DNA from: Tamaricihabitans halophyticus
GTDB taxonomy: Bacteria; Actinomycetota; Actinomycetes; Mycobacteriales; Pseudonocardiaceae
Assembly: GCF_004340875.1 (NCBI RefSeq)
Contig: NZ_SLXQ01000001.1
Span: 1,475,094-1,539,093 of the forward strand
DNA: 64,000 nucleotides
Direction: 5' to 3'
Shown here one piece after another: positions 42,811 to 50,964 of this stretch. The notes beneath the pieces are model-generated. The model was not told the origin of the DNA and did not search any database. It saw nothing but the letters and a program-made list of their open reading frames with translations. The position numbers and the translations under genes were made by a program. Positions within the stretch are counted from its first letter, which is position 1. Each line of letters starts with the position of its first letter.

Positions 42811-43284
42811 TCAGTCCTGGCCGCGTTCGGTGATCGTGGCCAGACGCTTGAGAGAGTCGCGCATCGCGGGGGCCATGCGGCGTGGGAACCCCGGCAACCA
42901 GATGGTGAGCAGGGGCAGGCTCGCCCGGCCCCAGAGGTAGGAGTGGCGCACCAGGGTGCGCTGTCCCTGTGGAGTCAGGCGGTAGCGCCACCACTGTCCG
43001 CCGATGACCTTTCGTCCTCGCCATCGGCCGACGGTCTCCCAGGTCAGCAGCCGATCCTGCTCGTACTCCACGACGGTGCTCACGCTGCGATAGTCGCGGC
43101 GCTGGCGCATGTTCATCTCGAACTCCGCCCCCAGGCCCAGGTGCTCCGGGACGCGGGCGGCTCCTTGGACCATGCCTGAGCCGTCGAGCTCCGCGTGGCG
43201 GCGCGGGTCGGCCAGCACCGCGAAGATCTGCTCGGCCGGAGCCGCGATGAGACGTTCGACGTGGACGCTTCGGGACTCGGTCAC
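42811..43284 (-). CDS. SRPBCC (START-like) family protein
   Basis: 157 residues from GTG 43284 with GGAGAA upstream. The pattern VERLIAAPAEQIFAVLADPRRHAELDGSGMVQGAARVPEHLGLGAEFEMNMRQRR fits the SRPBCC cavity fold (polyketide cyclase-like, ligand-binding). A long internal hydrophobic helix (LWGRASLPLLTIWLPGFPRRM) is present. The ligand is unknown. It lies between the ABM and SDR genes, on the opposite strand from ABM. An extension to 43359 is unlikely because it has no ribosome site. Confidence 0.8.
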   Translation of the reverse strand: MTESRSVHVERLIAAPAEQIFAVLADPRRHAELDGSGMVQGAARVPEHLGLGAEFEMNMRQRRDYRSVSTVVEYEQDRLLTWETVGRWRGRKVIGGQWWRYRLTPQGQRTLVRHSYLWGRASLPLLTIWLPGFPRRMAPAMRDSLKRLATITERGQD

Positions 43285-43368
43285 GGAACATTCTCCTGTC
43301 TTGTTGGTGAGATGCCGTCCGCTCGTGACGATCGCTGAGAGGCTTGAGTCAAGTCGCACACAGACATG

Positions 43369-44115
43369 TCAGCCGATCGTGTGTCCGCCGGTGACCCGGA
43401 GACGTTCGCCTGCGATGAAGGCAGCGGCTTCTGAGCAGAGGAAGGCGACGGCGGCGCCGATGTCGGAGGCGGTGCCGAGCCGGCCGGCGGGCACCTGGGC
43501 GGTGTAGTCCTCGATGGCCGCCTGCGGGGTGTCGCGGTGGCGGTCGCCTGGGATGAAGCCGGGGCTGACGGTGTTGACGGTGATGCCATGGGGAGCGAGT
43601 TCCCTGGCCCAGACGCGGGCCATGGCCGCTTGGGCGCTCTTGGCGGCGGTGTAGGCCGCTGTGTGGGCGGGAGCGAGGTCGACGACCTCGGAGCCGATGA
43701 AGACGATGCGGCCCGCTCGGCGTTCCCTCATCGCCGGGACGACGGCTTGGACGAGCGCAAGTGGACCGAGGACGAAGTGGTCGAGTTGGTCCTGGAGGTC
43801 TTTCCGGTCCAGGTCGTCGAGGGGGACGTCAGGCTGCGGGCCCGTCGCGTTGAGCACCAGTGCGTGGACCTCACCCAGCTCTCGGCGGACGTCCTCATGC
43901 AATGCCTGTGCCGCACTCGTGCTGGTGACGTCGGCCTGGAAGGCCCGGGCCACGCCTCCGCCTGCGCGGATCCGTTCGACGACGGCCGCCGCGGCGCGGT
44001 GGTCGCAGAGGTAGTTCACCGCCACGCCGTACCCCGTGCGGGCCAGCGCTTCGGCGATGCCGGCTCCGATGCCGCGGGACGCCCCGGTGACCAGGGCGAC
44101 GGGCGCGCCGTTCAT
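43369..44115 (-). CDS. Short-chain dehydrogenase/reductase, FabG-like
   Basis: 248 residues from ATG 44115. The cofactor motif TGASRGIG is at 10-17, Tyr155 and Lys159 lie in HTAAYTAAKSAQAAMARVWARELAPHGITVNTVSPGFIPGDRH, and Ser142 completes the triad. It overlaps the aminotransferase gene by ATGA, so the two are co-translated. Together they suggest oxidation of a hydroxyl group to a ketone and amination, a common route to amino sugars or aminocyclitols. Confidence 0.9.
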   Translation of the reverse strand: MNGAPVALVTGASRGIGAGIAEALARTGYGVAVNYLCDHRAAAAVVERIRAGGGVARAFQADVTSTSAAQALHEDVRRELGEVHALVLNATGPQPDVPLDDLDRKDLQDQLDHFVLGPLALVQAVVPAMRERRAGRIVFIGSEVVDLAPAHTAAYTAAKSAQAAMARVWARELAPHGITVNTVSPGFIPGDRHRDTPQAAIEDYTAQVPAGRLGTASDIGAAVAFLCSEAAAFIAGERLRVTGGHTIG

Positions 44116-45353
44116 GAGCGTGCGCCTCGGCGCTGGAGGGTGGCCACCGAGCGCTGGAGCGCTTCGATCATGTGGATGATCTGGGCGTCGGTGAGGTGGG
44201 TGTAGATGGGGAGCTGGACCTGGTGGTCGAAGTAGGTCCGCTCGGCCGCGGGGCACTCTCCGTACTGGTGGCCCAGGGCGCGGAACTCCGGGAGCAGGTG
44301 CAGGGGGAAGTAGCGCAGGACGATCTCGATGCCCTCGGTCTCCTGCATGAGCTCGATGAAGGCGTCCTTCGGTGCTCCGACCTCGGCTGGGTCGTAGAAG
44401 AGGGTGTAGAGGTGGTGGATGTGGGGTGACTCCGGCCGGTGCCGCTGCACGGAGATCCCGGGGATGTCCTGCAGCCCGCCGTCGAGGGTCTGGGCGATCT
44501 CCTGCCGGCGGGCGTTGAGCTGGTCGAGCTTGCTGAGCTGGACGACACCGAGCGCCGCCGCGATCTCGCTCATGCGGTAGTTGTTGCCGATCTCGTATCC
44601 GCCGGTGAAGTCGTACTCGAAGGCCGAGCGCGTGTGCGCGTCGCGGTAGTAGGCCGGGCGCGGGTGGGGGCCGATGCGGGACGAGGACCGTGGCGCCATC
44701 GGGCCCCAGGTGTGGATCGTGCCCAGGGCGCGGGCCTTCTCGGCCAGGTCCGCGTGCCGGGTGACGAAGGCGCCGCCCTCGCCGGTGGTCATGTTCTTCA
44801 GGGAGTGGAAGCTGAAGCAGCCGATGTCGCCGATGGTGCCGACCTTCCGGCCCTTGTAGGTCGCTCCGGGTGCGTGCGCGCAGTCCTCGAGCACCGTCAG
44901 GCCGTGGCGGCGGGCGATGTCCATGACCGGGTCCATGTCCACCGCCTGACCGCCGTGATGGACGACCCAGATCGACCGGGTCCGTTCGGTGATCAGCGCT
45001 TCGATGGCACCAGGATCGATGTTCAGGCTGTCGGGATCGATGTCCGCGAACCTGATCCTCACCCCGCGAGCCTGCAAAGGCCAGGGAGTGACCCAGAAGG
45101 TCTGCGGGGTGGTGATGACCTCGTCGCCTTCGTTGAGGTCAAGGACCTGGGCAGCGAGGAAGAGCGCAGTGGTACAGGAGTTCGTCGCCTGCACATGCCC
45201 CGCCCCCAGATAGTCGGCGAAGGCCTCCTCGAAACGGCGGGACACCGGCCCCATGGCAAGGGTGTCCTGGTTCAGCACCTCGGTCAGGGCACGGGCCTCG
45301 GCCTCACCGAGCCGGTTGGAGATCCCGGAGTAGGGAACGGTGAACGTCGTCAC
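44112..45353 (-). CDS. DegT/DnrJ/EryC1/StrS-family PLP aminotransferase
   Basis: 413 residues from GTG 45353. Features: GPVSRRFEEAFADYLGAGHVQATNSCTTALFLAAQVLDLNEGDEVITTPQTFWVT, the PLP-contacting Asp in LEDCAHAPGATYKGRKVG (about 157), and the Schiff-base Lys186 in CFSFHSLKNMTTGEGG. The family transaminates keto-sugars and related ketones in sugar, aminocyclitol or cell-wall biosynthesis. A longer in-frame start (45413) is rejected because the ribosome site AGGAAG fits this GTG. It is coupled to the SDR. Confidence 0.9.
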   Translation of the reverse strand: MTTFTVPYSGISNRLGEAEARALTEVLNQDTLAMGPVSRRFEEAFADYLGAGHVQATNSCTTALFLAAQVLDLNEGDEVITTPQTFWVTPWPLQARGVRIRFADIDPDSLNIDPGAIEALITERTRSIWVVHHGGQAVDMDPVMDIARRHGLTVLEDCAHAPGATYKGRKVGTIGDIGCFSFHSLKNMTTGEGGAFVTRHADLAEKARALGTIHTWGPMAPRSSSRIGPHPRPAYYRDAHTRSAFEYDFTGGYEIGNNYRMSEIAAALGVVQLSKLDQLNARRQEIAQTLDGGLQDIPGISVQRHRPESPHIHHLYTLFYDPAEVGAPKDAFIELMQETEGIEIVLRYFPLHLLPEFRALGHQYGECPAAERTYFDHQVQLPIYTHLTDAQIIHMIEALQRSVATLQRRGARS

Positions 45354-45400
45354 GGGTGGTTCTGCTTCCTGTCGATGCTGCCGCTTTGCCGGTCCGGAGG

Positions 45401-45808
45401 TCACCAGCCCCAAGTGCGCGTGTGGGTGATGACCAGGCGTGTGGAGAGCGCGGTGTCGAAGCTCGTCCGGTCGTAACCAAGGCCGGCGTAGAGGTGCTCG
45501 TACTTCTCCAGGAAGCCCGGCGTCGACGACGCCGGCGGACCGGTCTGGTCGACCTCGGCGAGGCCGTCAATGACCCGGACCTCCTGGGCCGCGGGGTCGG
45601 TGTGGAAGGTCAGCACCACCTGCGGGTTCCGTGCCACATGCCGGACCTTCGCAGCCCCCGGCGCGCTGAAGATCACCAGGCGTCCGCCGTCGACGACGAA
45701 CCACACCGGACGGATCGTCGGGCGCCCGGAGGCGGTGACCGTTCCCAGCCACACCACCAGATCGCTGTCGTGATCGTTGATCGCTTTGCTCAGCGCCGCA
45801 TCGGTCAT
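45401..45808 (-). CDS. PPOX/F420-type pyridoxamine 5'-phosphate oxidase-like protein
   Basis: 135 residues. The split-barrel pattern LVVWLGTVTASGRPTIRPVWFVVDGGRLVIFSAPGAAKVRHVARNPQVVLTFH is typical of the flavin- or F420-binding PPOX class. It may reduce or bind F420 or FMN substrates. The ATG is 33 bases from shared operator-like motif copy 2. It sits upstream of the DegT/SDR genes (47 bases away) and may be co-transcribed with them. Confidence 0.82.
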   Translation of the reverse strand: MTDAALSKAINDHDSDLVVWLGTVTASGRPTIRPVWFVVDGGRLVIFSAPGAAKVRHVARNPQVVLTFHTDPAAQEVRVIDGLAEVDQTGPPASSTPGFLEKYEHLYAGLGYDRTSFDTALSTRLVITHTRTWGW

Positions 45809-45840
45809 ATCCGGGCCCCCTCCTTCCGAACCGCCACGAA

Positions 45841-45860
45841 TACTACATCTGTTGTCTACT
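45841..45860. promoter_or_regulatory. Shared island operator-like motif, copy 2
   Basis: TACTACATCTGTTGTCTACT overlaps the 3' end of the membrane protein gene and lies 33 bases before the PPOX gene start. Its first 17 bases are identical to 58417-58433. On the gene strand it abuts a TAGTAT -10-like box. Confidence 0.65.
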
Positions 45861-46868
45861 CGAGGCCTCCGGCTCCCTTGAGGGGGCGAACAGGATCAGC
45901 AGGAGGCCGGCTGCGACCCACGCGCTGAGCACGATCCAGGGTTGTACGGACCCCGCGCCGTCGAAGAAGGCGACGGAGCGCAGCGCCGAGACCAGCGCCC
46001 CGGGTGGCAGGAGCTGACCGAACGCGCCCCACCCGGCCGGCAGCATCTCCGGGGCGCTCATCGCGCCGGAGAGAGGGTTGCCGAGCAGCACCATCGCGAC
46101 GACCATGCCGATCGACCCCTTCAGGCCCCAGAGGCGATAGAGCCCCGCGACGGTGACGCCGACGGCGGCGATGCCGAGCGCGAGCACGCCACTGTTGGCC
46201 CAGTAGTTGCCCCCCAGGGATTCGAACCAACCTTGCATGATCCCCGCGAAGCTCAGGCCACTGATGGCCGCCACACCAGCTATCGCCGCCAACTGCACGG
46301 CGACCCGGCCGCGTAGGTGCAGGGCGGCGACGACACCGCTCGCGTATCCCGCGAGGAGGAGCGGCAAGACGGCGCTCGGGAGCCCCACCCCTCGAGCGTC
46401 CCTTTCGGGCAAGGCGACGAGGTCTCTGACGGCCAGGGGGCCTCCCATCTCCGGCGGCACCGCCGCGGCGATCTGCTGGAGCCCCTGTGCGACCACAGGG
46501 CTGGCCGCCGAGGCGATAACCATCTCGCCACCCTCGGGCCCCAGCACCAGGGCGCCATACGCCTCACGCTCCAAGACGGCAGCCTCGGCCTCGCGAAGGT
46601 CGGCGACCTCCGTGAGGTCGACGGCATCCTCACCCAGAGCCTCCTCCATGCGCGCTTCGAGCGTCTCGGTCACTTCTGCTGGCCCAGAGACGACGACAGG
46701 GATCTGGCGCGGCTCGCTGGCCACGTTGGGCCAGGCGAAGGCCACGAGAACGACGCTGAGTGCCGCGCTCAGGCCGAGGATGACGAGCACGATGCGCGAG
46801 GGGGACGGACCAGCCCCATCGGGCTCGTCGGAGGTCGTGCGTTCTCGTGTGGTTGGTGAGGTGCTCAC
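45843..46868 (-). CDS. Membrane protein resembling an ABC-2/YhgE-type permease
   Basis: 341 residues from GTG 46868. One N-terminal membrane segment (IVLVILGLSAALSVVLVAFAW), an extracellular-looking stretch of ~115 residues, then five or six hydrophobic helices, a topology like ABC-2-type or YhgE/Pip-like permeases. No ATPase gene adjoins it. It is divergent from a TetR gene whose promoter carries an AACGAATGTTCGTT palindrome, so it is probably an inducible pump or pump part. A frame to 47063 is an upstream extension without support. Confidence 0.65.
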   Translation of the reverse strand: MSTSPTTRERTTSDEPDGAGPSPSRIVLVILGLSAALSVVLVAFAWPNVASEPRQIPVVVSGPAEVTETLEARMEEALGEDAVDLTEVADLREAEAAVLEREAYGALVLGPEGGEMVIASAASPVVAQGLQQIAAAVPPEMGGPLAVRDLVALPERDARGVGLPSAVLPLLLAGYASGVVAALHLRGRVAVQLAAIAGVAAISGLSFAGIMQGWFESLGGNYWANSGVLALGIAAVGVTVAGLYRLWGLKGSIGMVVAMVLLGNPLSGAMSAPEMLPAGWGAFGQLLPPGALVSALRSVAFFDGAGSVQPWIVLSAWVAAGLLLILFAPSREPEASSRQQM

Positions 46869-46884
46869 CGAGGCTCCCTTCAAA

Positions 46885-46945
46885 AACGAATGTTCGTTCT
46901 GAACGTTAGCCGGGGCTCCCCGTCTCTTGTCAAGAACGATCATTC
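46885..46945. promoter_or_regulatory. TetR operators between membrane protein and TetR genes
   Basis: AACGAATGTTCGTT (46885-46898) is a perfect 14-bp palindrome. A related imperfect site, GAACGATCATTCG (about 46934-46946), is near the TetR start. Confidence 0.65.
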
Positions 46946-46962
46946 GGCATAGCGTGGCGGCC

Positions 46963-47559
46963 GTGCCACGGATCAGCGAGGAAGAGCGCGCCACGCGCCG
47001 CGAGCAGATCCTCGACGCCGCGATGCGGTGTGTCGCCCGCGAGGGCTTCCACAAGACCTCCATGGCTCACGTGATCCGCGAGTCCGGTCTCTCCGCTGGC
47101 GCCGTCTACGGCTACTTCCGCAGCAAGGAAGAGATCATCGGCGCCGTCGCGGACCGAGCCATGGACATCGTCGGCCCGGCGATCGGGAAGGCCATCTCAC
47201 AGTCCCCCGCCCCGAGGCCGACCGAGATCATCCATCTCGTCACCCACGCGATCGTGCGCCAGACCGAGGAAGCCGAGGTGGACATCACCCGGGTCGCGGT
47301 CTCAGCGTGGGCCGAGGCGGCGCGAGATGAGGCGGTCCGCGCTACGGCGGCCGAGAAGATCGGCGGCTTCCGCTCCCTCTATGCCGACGTGCTCAGGCGC
47401 GGGCAGGAGGCCGGCGATGTCGACCCGGCCGTCGATGCGGAGCATGCGGCCCAAGCGCTCTTCGCGTTCATGCCCGGCTTCATGCTCCAACGCCTCATCT
47501 TTGACGACATCACCCCAGAGACCTACGTCGAGGGCATCAAGGCCCTAGGGGTTCGCTAG
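46963..47559 (+). CDS. TetR/AcrR family regulator
   Basis: 198 residues from GTG 46963 (VPRISEEERATRREQILDAAMRCVAREGFHKTSMAHVIRESGLSAGAVYGYFRSKEEIIGAVADRA). The helix-turn-helix is AcrR-like. It is divergent from the membrane permease-like gene and probably represses it from the AACGAA palindrome. The frame extends to 46927 but the earlier codons lack family likeness. Confidence 0.85.
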   Translation: MPRISEEERATRREQILDAAMRCVAREGFHKTSMAHVIRESGLSAGAVYGYFRSKEEIIGAVADRAMDIVGPAIGKAISQSPAPRPTEIIHLVTHAIVRQTEEAEVDITRVAVSAWAEAARDEAVRATAAEKIGGFRSLYADVLRRGQEAGDVDPAVDAEHAAQALFAFMPGFMLQRLIFDDITPETYVEGIKALGVR

Positions 47560-47600
47560 CCGGCACGAGGGCCCCACCAGCCACCGCGGGTGCCTTCTGA

Positions 47601-48395
47601 TCACCAGATGCGGTCCGCGAGGCCTGCGATGACCTTCGCGACCTCGGCCGGGGCCCGGCGGTTGGCGCTGTGGGCCTGCTTCGGGATCGCGACGCGCTCG
47701 GCGTGGGGCATGACCTGGGCCAGCGCGGCAAGACGGGCGTGGAGCTCGCCCTGCTCACGTTCGCCGGTCAGCAAGATGGTGGGGACCTTGATGCCCGCGT
47801 AGGCATCGAGACGGTTGCCCAGCTGCTCGATCGCCGCGCCGTCCTCGATCTGTGAGGGCATCAGTGGCCTCACCCGGGGCATGACCGAGGCGAGGACGGC
47901 GGAGAGCCACACTACGGGCAGGGGGAGCATCAGGACTCCTCGGGCGAAGATGGCGAAGGCCTTGCCGGGCTTGCCGGCCGCGGCTGCCGCGCGAGCGCGC
48001 TCGATCGCGCTGGGGTCGCGAGCGAAGGGCAGGCCGTCGGCGACCAGGGGCGGGTCGTACAAGACGGTGCCGGCGAAGGCCGAGGGCATGTCGACCAGGG
48101 CCTCGAGAGAGACCACCGCACCGGAGGAGTGGCCCACGAGCAGGGCCGGCTCGCCGATCTCTTCGACCAGGGCACGGATGTGGTCCAGCTCGCCGGTCAT
48201 ACCTGCGCCAGGAAGGTCGGTCTGGTAGGTGCGTCGGTGCGGGATGACCACCCGGAAACGTTCGGCCAGGATCTCGCCGACCGCATGCCAGCTCGACCCG
48301 TCGTCCATGCCGGGGTGGACGATGAGGATCGGCCTTCCCCGCCCCTTCTCCCAGGCCCGCACGTCCGTGCCGTCTCGCGCCGTCACTGTCAGCAT
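47601..48395 (-). CDS. Alpha/beta hydrolase of the TetR/hydrolase pair (island copy)
   Basis: 264 residues from ATG 48395, with AAGGAG seven bases upstream. The elbow is GHSSG (88-92, Ser90) and the base histidine is in IPKQAHSANRRAP. Homologous to the resident hydrolase at 21676-22491 (shared GTD-R, EGRGR-P-LIV-PGMDDGS, GHSSG, QLGNRLDAYA). A longer frame to 48458 would run through the operators. Substrate unknown. Confidence 0.87.
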   Translation of the reverse strand: MLTVTARDGTDVRAWEKGRGRPILIVHPGMDDGSSWHAVGEILAERFRVVIPHRRTYQTDLPGAGMTGELDHIRALVEEIGEPALLVGHSSGAVVSLEALVDMPSAFAGTVLYDPPLVADGLPFARDPSAIERARAAAAAGKPGKAFAIFARGVLMLPLPVVWLSAVLASVMPRVRPLMPSQIEDGAAIEQLGNRLDAYAGIKVPTILLTGEREQGELHARLAALAQVMPHAERVAIPKQAHSANRRAPAEVAKVIAGLADRIW

Positions 48396-48405
48396 CATCA
48401 GTCTC

Positions 48406-48452
48406 CTTATCACTGATAAGTTCACAGTGACTCTATCCTTAACGGTGTTAAG
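48406..48452. promoter_or_regulatory. Two TetR operators of the island hydrolase pair
   Basis: CTTATCACTGATAAG (48406-48420) and CTTAACGGTGTTAAG (48438-48452), 32 bp apart (three helical turns). Same CTTANC-N3-GNTAAG plan as the resident pair at 21620-21655, and the first is close to the tetO half-site pattern TATCA/TGATA. Confidence 0.8.
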
Positions 48453-48460
48453 GTTCAAGG

Positions 48461-49093
48461 GTGAGTGGAGGCCGCAACGCAGAGCTGAGCCGGGAGAAGA
48501 TCGCCGCGAAGGCTCTTGAGGTGCTCGATGAGGTGGGCCTCGACGGGCTGTCCATGCGGCGCCTGGCCACCGAGCTGGGCGTCCAGTCCCCCGCCCTGTA
48601 CTGGCACTTCCGCGACAAGCGGCAGCTGTTGGATCACATGGCCGATGTCATCGTCCTCTCAGCGGGCATGGGCCCGCCCCGCCAGGGCGAGAGCTGGCAG
48701 GACTGGCTGGCTCGCCGCGGACGCGGCTACCGGATGGCTCTGCTGGGGCATCGGGACGGAGCCCGGATCGTCTCGACGGCGCACTCACTGAGCCGCGAGA
48801 CCATCGCCCGCTTCGATCAGGAGCTGGCCGCGATGGTCGCCCTGGGGTTCACTCCGGCACTGGCGCTGCGGACCATCACCGTCGTCAACCAGTACGTCAC
48901 CGGGTATGTGCTCCAGGAGCAGGCCGCACGTCCTGCCGGCAGCGCCGCCAAAGCCCTGACCCCTCAGTCCGACGAGCGCGCGCCGGCGACCGTGATCGCC
49001 GCTATCGGCGAGAGCGGCGGTGTGCTCGGGCAGGACGCCTTCGAGCACGGCCTCCACGTCATCGTCCACGGCACGGAGATACTCCTTCCATGA
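48461..49093 (+). CDS. TetR family regulator (island copy of the TetR/hydrolase pair)
   Basis: 210 residues, GTG start. The helix-turn-helix KALEVLDEVGLDGLSMRRLATELGVQSPALYWHFRDKRQLLDHMADVIV is nearly that of the resident regulator at 20935-21609. It is divergent from its hydrolase, with two palindromes between them. The start lies only eight bases from the second operator and has no good Shine-Dalgarno, so the mRNA may be nearly leaderless. Its stop overlaps the MerR gene by ATGA. Confidence 0.88.
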   Translation: MSGGRNAELSREKIAAKALEVLDEVGLDGLSMRRLATELGVQSPALYWHFRDKRQLLDHMADVIVLSAGMGPPRQGESWQDWLARRGRGYRMALLGHRDGARIVSTAHSLSRETIARFDQELAAMVALGFTPALALRTITVVNQYVTGYVLQEQAARPAGSAAKALTPQSDERAPATVIAAIGESGGVLGQDAFEHGLHVIVHGTEILLP

Positions 49094-49542
49094 CCTCCCC
49101 CGCTCACGTCCTGCGTCCGTATGACCGCGCCGCGACACAAGGCCCGTTCGGCGGCAGCGGGGCCGTGACCAGCGCAGGACTGACGGTCGGCGATGTCGCC
49201 GACCGTGCCGGTATCGCCCCGTCTGCGGTGCGCTTCTACGAAGAGCGCGGTGTCATCGAGGCTCATCGCACGTCGAGCAATCAACGCCGATTCGACGATT
49301 CCGCTGTGCCGCGCATCCAGATCGCCAAGCTCGCCCAGCGAGTCGGGCTGACGGTGCGTGAGATCGCTGAGTTGTTCGCGGACATGCCCGCTGCTCCGAG
49401 GTGTGCGGACTGGAGCCGGGTAGCCGACCATCTCGTGGCAGAGGCACAGGCCCGCATGACGGACTTGACGTCCCATGTGGGGCTGCTGACCTCGGATGCG
49501 ACCTTCGAGGAGATCGGGACCAGGCTCGGGCCCGCGCACTGA
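49090..49542 (+). CDS. MerR family regulator, SoxR-like but without the iron-sulfur cysteines
   Basis: 150 residues. A winged helix (LTVGDVADRAGIAPSAVRFYEERGVIEAHRTSSNQRRFDDSAVPRIQIAKLAQRVGLTVREIAELFAD) is preceded by ~30 extra residues. SoxR proteins have a CxxCxC...C cluster after the long helix; here only one Cys is in that segment (APRCADWSRVADHL), so redox sensing by 2Fe-2S is unlikely. Its ATG overlaps the TetR stop, so it is co-translated. It converges on the MFS gene. Confidence 0.85.
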   Translation: MTSPAHVLRPYDRAATQGPFGGSGAVTSAGLTVGDVADRAGIAPSAVRFYEERGVIEAHRTSSNQRRFDDSAVPRIQIAKLAQRVGLTVREIAELFADMPAAPRCADWSRVADHLVAEAQARMTDLTSHVGLLTSDATFEEIGTRLGPAH

Positions 49543-49568
49543 GCCGGACCGGGGCATCGGCGCTGGGC

Positions 49569-50903
49569 TCACGTGGTGATGTCGCGGTCGCTGGTCAGGG
49601 GGTGGGCGATCTCATCGGCGGGCAAGCGTGCAGCGAGGATGGCGATGATCGCCACCAGCAATGGCACGGTTCCGGCGATCAGAAAGGTCGCACGCAGCCC
49701 GATCAGCTGTGACGCGGGCCCGGCCAGAGCCATCGAGACGGGCATGAAGCTGTTGGTGACGAAGAAGTCCAGCGAGGAGACCCGGCCCAGCAGGTGCGGT
49801 GGGACACGGCGTTGGAGCACGGTGCCCCAGATGACCATCGGGCTGGCGAACAGCACACCAAGGATGAAGGCGGCGATCATCGTCTGCCATACGGCGGTGG
49901 TGAAAACCATCGCCGCTAGCGGGATCATCGCGGTGCCCCACAGGACGTTCACCACGGTCAGGTACCGCCGCGGGGTGCGTAGTGAAGCCATCAGGAGGGA
50001 GCCGGCGGCCGAGCCGACGCCGAAGGCGCTCAGCACCATGGCGTGGTCACCGGGCCCGCCGTCGAGTTGGTCCTTGATCAAGAAGGGCAGCAGTACCTCC
50101 AGCGGCCCCATCAGCATCAGTGCCATCACCGAGGCGAACAGCAACGTCGCCAGTAGCCACGGGGTGCGGACCATGTAGGCGAAGCCCTCTTTGACATCGC
50201 GCGCGGCAGTGCCGATCGCGCTGGCAGCAGAGCCGTCGGTCTTGTCCGAGAGGTCGCGGCGCACCGGGGTGCGTGGCACGCGCGTCAAGGCGAGCAGGCC
50301 GACCAGCGAGGTGAGCGCGGCCAGGGCGATCGCCGCGGCCGGGTTCACCATGGCGATGACCGCCCCGGCGGCCGCTGGTCCGGCGGCCTGGCCGATGGCT
50401 TGGCGCGTCATGCCCTCGAAGCCGTTGACCGCCTGGAGATCCTCGGCAGGCACCAAAGCGGGCAGCCATGCCGAGTAGGCCGGGAAGTAGAACGCCATGC
50501 TCGCCCCCATCCCCAGCGAGACGACCGCCAGCACCACGATCGCGTTGACGTCGAGCGCCGCGAGAACGCTCACGAGGGTCAACCCGGACGCCTGCACCGC
50601 GGCGACGCAGAGCAGGATCGTCTTCTGCGAAATCCGGTCAGCCACCACGCCCCCGGGCACGGCGAGCAGGATCAGCCCCACCGCATTGGCGGTCGCGACC
50701 ACCGAGACCTGCGACGGACCGCCACCGAGACGGATCACCTCCCACACGACAGCAACGATCCACAGGCCGGACGTGAAACTGGTGAACACCAACGCCACCG
50801 CGAGCCGGCGATAGCTCGAATGCCGAAACGGCGCTAACGCCCGCGGCGAGGGGCGGTCACGAGCCGGTTCCGATGCGGAGGGGAGGCGGTCCTTTCGGGG
50901 CAT
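49569..50903 (-). CDS. MFS drug exporter, DHA3-type
   Basis: 444 residues from ATG 50903. Twelve segments with the DHA3 pattern (VALVFTSFTSGLWIVAVVWEVIRLGGGPSQVSVVATANAVGLILLAVPGGVVADRISQKTILL), as in MefA, EntS and tetracycline-like exporters. The C-terminal end is charged (DEIAHPLTSDRDITT). The upstream TetR gene at 50965 is on the same strand and probably regulates it. Substrate unknown. Confidence 0.85.
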   Translation of the reverse strand: MPRKDRLPSASEPARDRPSPRALAPFRHSSYRRLAVALVFTSFTSGLWIVAVVWEVIRLGGGPSQVSVVATANAVGLILLAVPGGVVADRISQKTILLCVAAVQASGLTLVSVLAALDVNAIVVLAVVSLGMGASMAFYFPAYSAWLPALVPAEDLQAVNGFEGMTRQAIGQAAGPAAAGAVIAMVNPAAAIALAALTSLVGLLALTRVPRTPVRRDLSDKTDGSAASAIGTAARDVKEGFAYMVRTPWLLATLLFASVMALMLMGPLEVLLPFLIKDQLDGGPGDHAMVLSAFGVGSAAGSLLMASLRTPRRYLTVVNVLWGTAMIPLAAMVFTTAVWQTMIAAFILGVLFASPMVIWGTVLQRRVPPHLLGRVSSLDFFVTNSFMPVSMALAGPASQLIGLRATFLIAGTVPLLVAIIAILAARLPADEIAHPLTSDRDITT

Positions 50904-50964
50904 GCCCACGACGCTGCCGGTTCAACATTGCTTGAGGTCAAGCGCCCGCTGGCTGTCGTGACGT

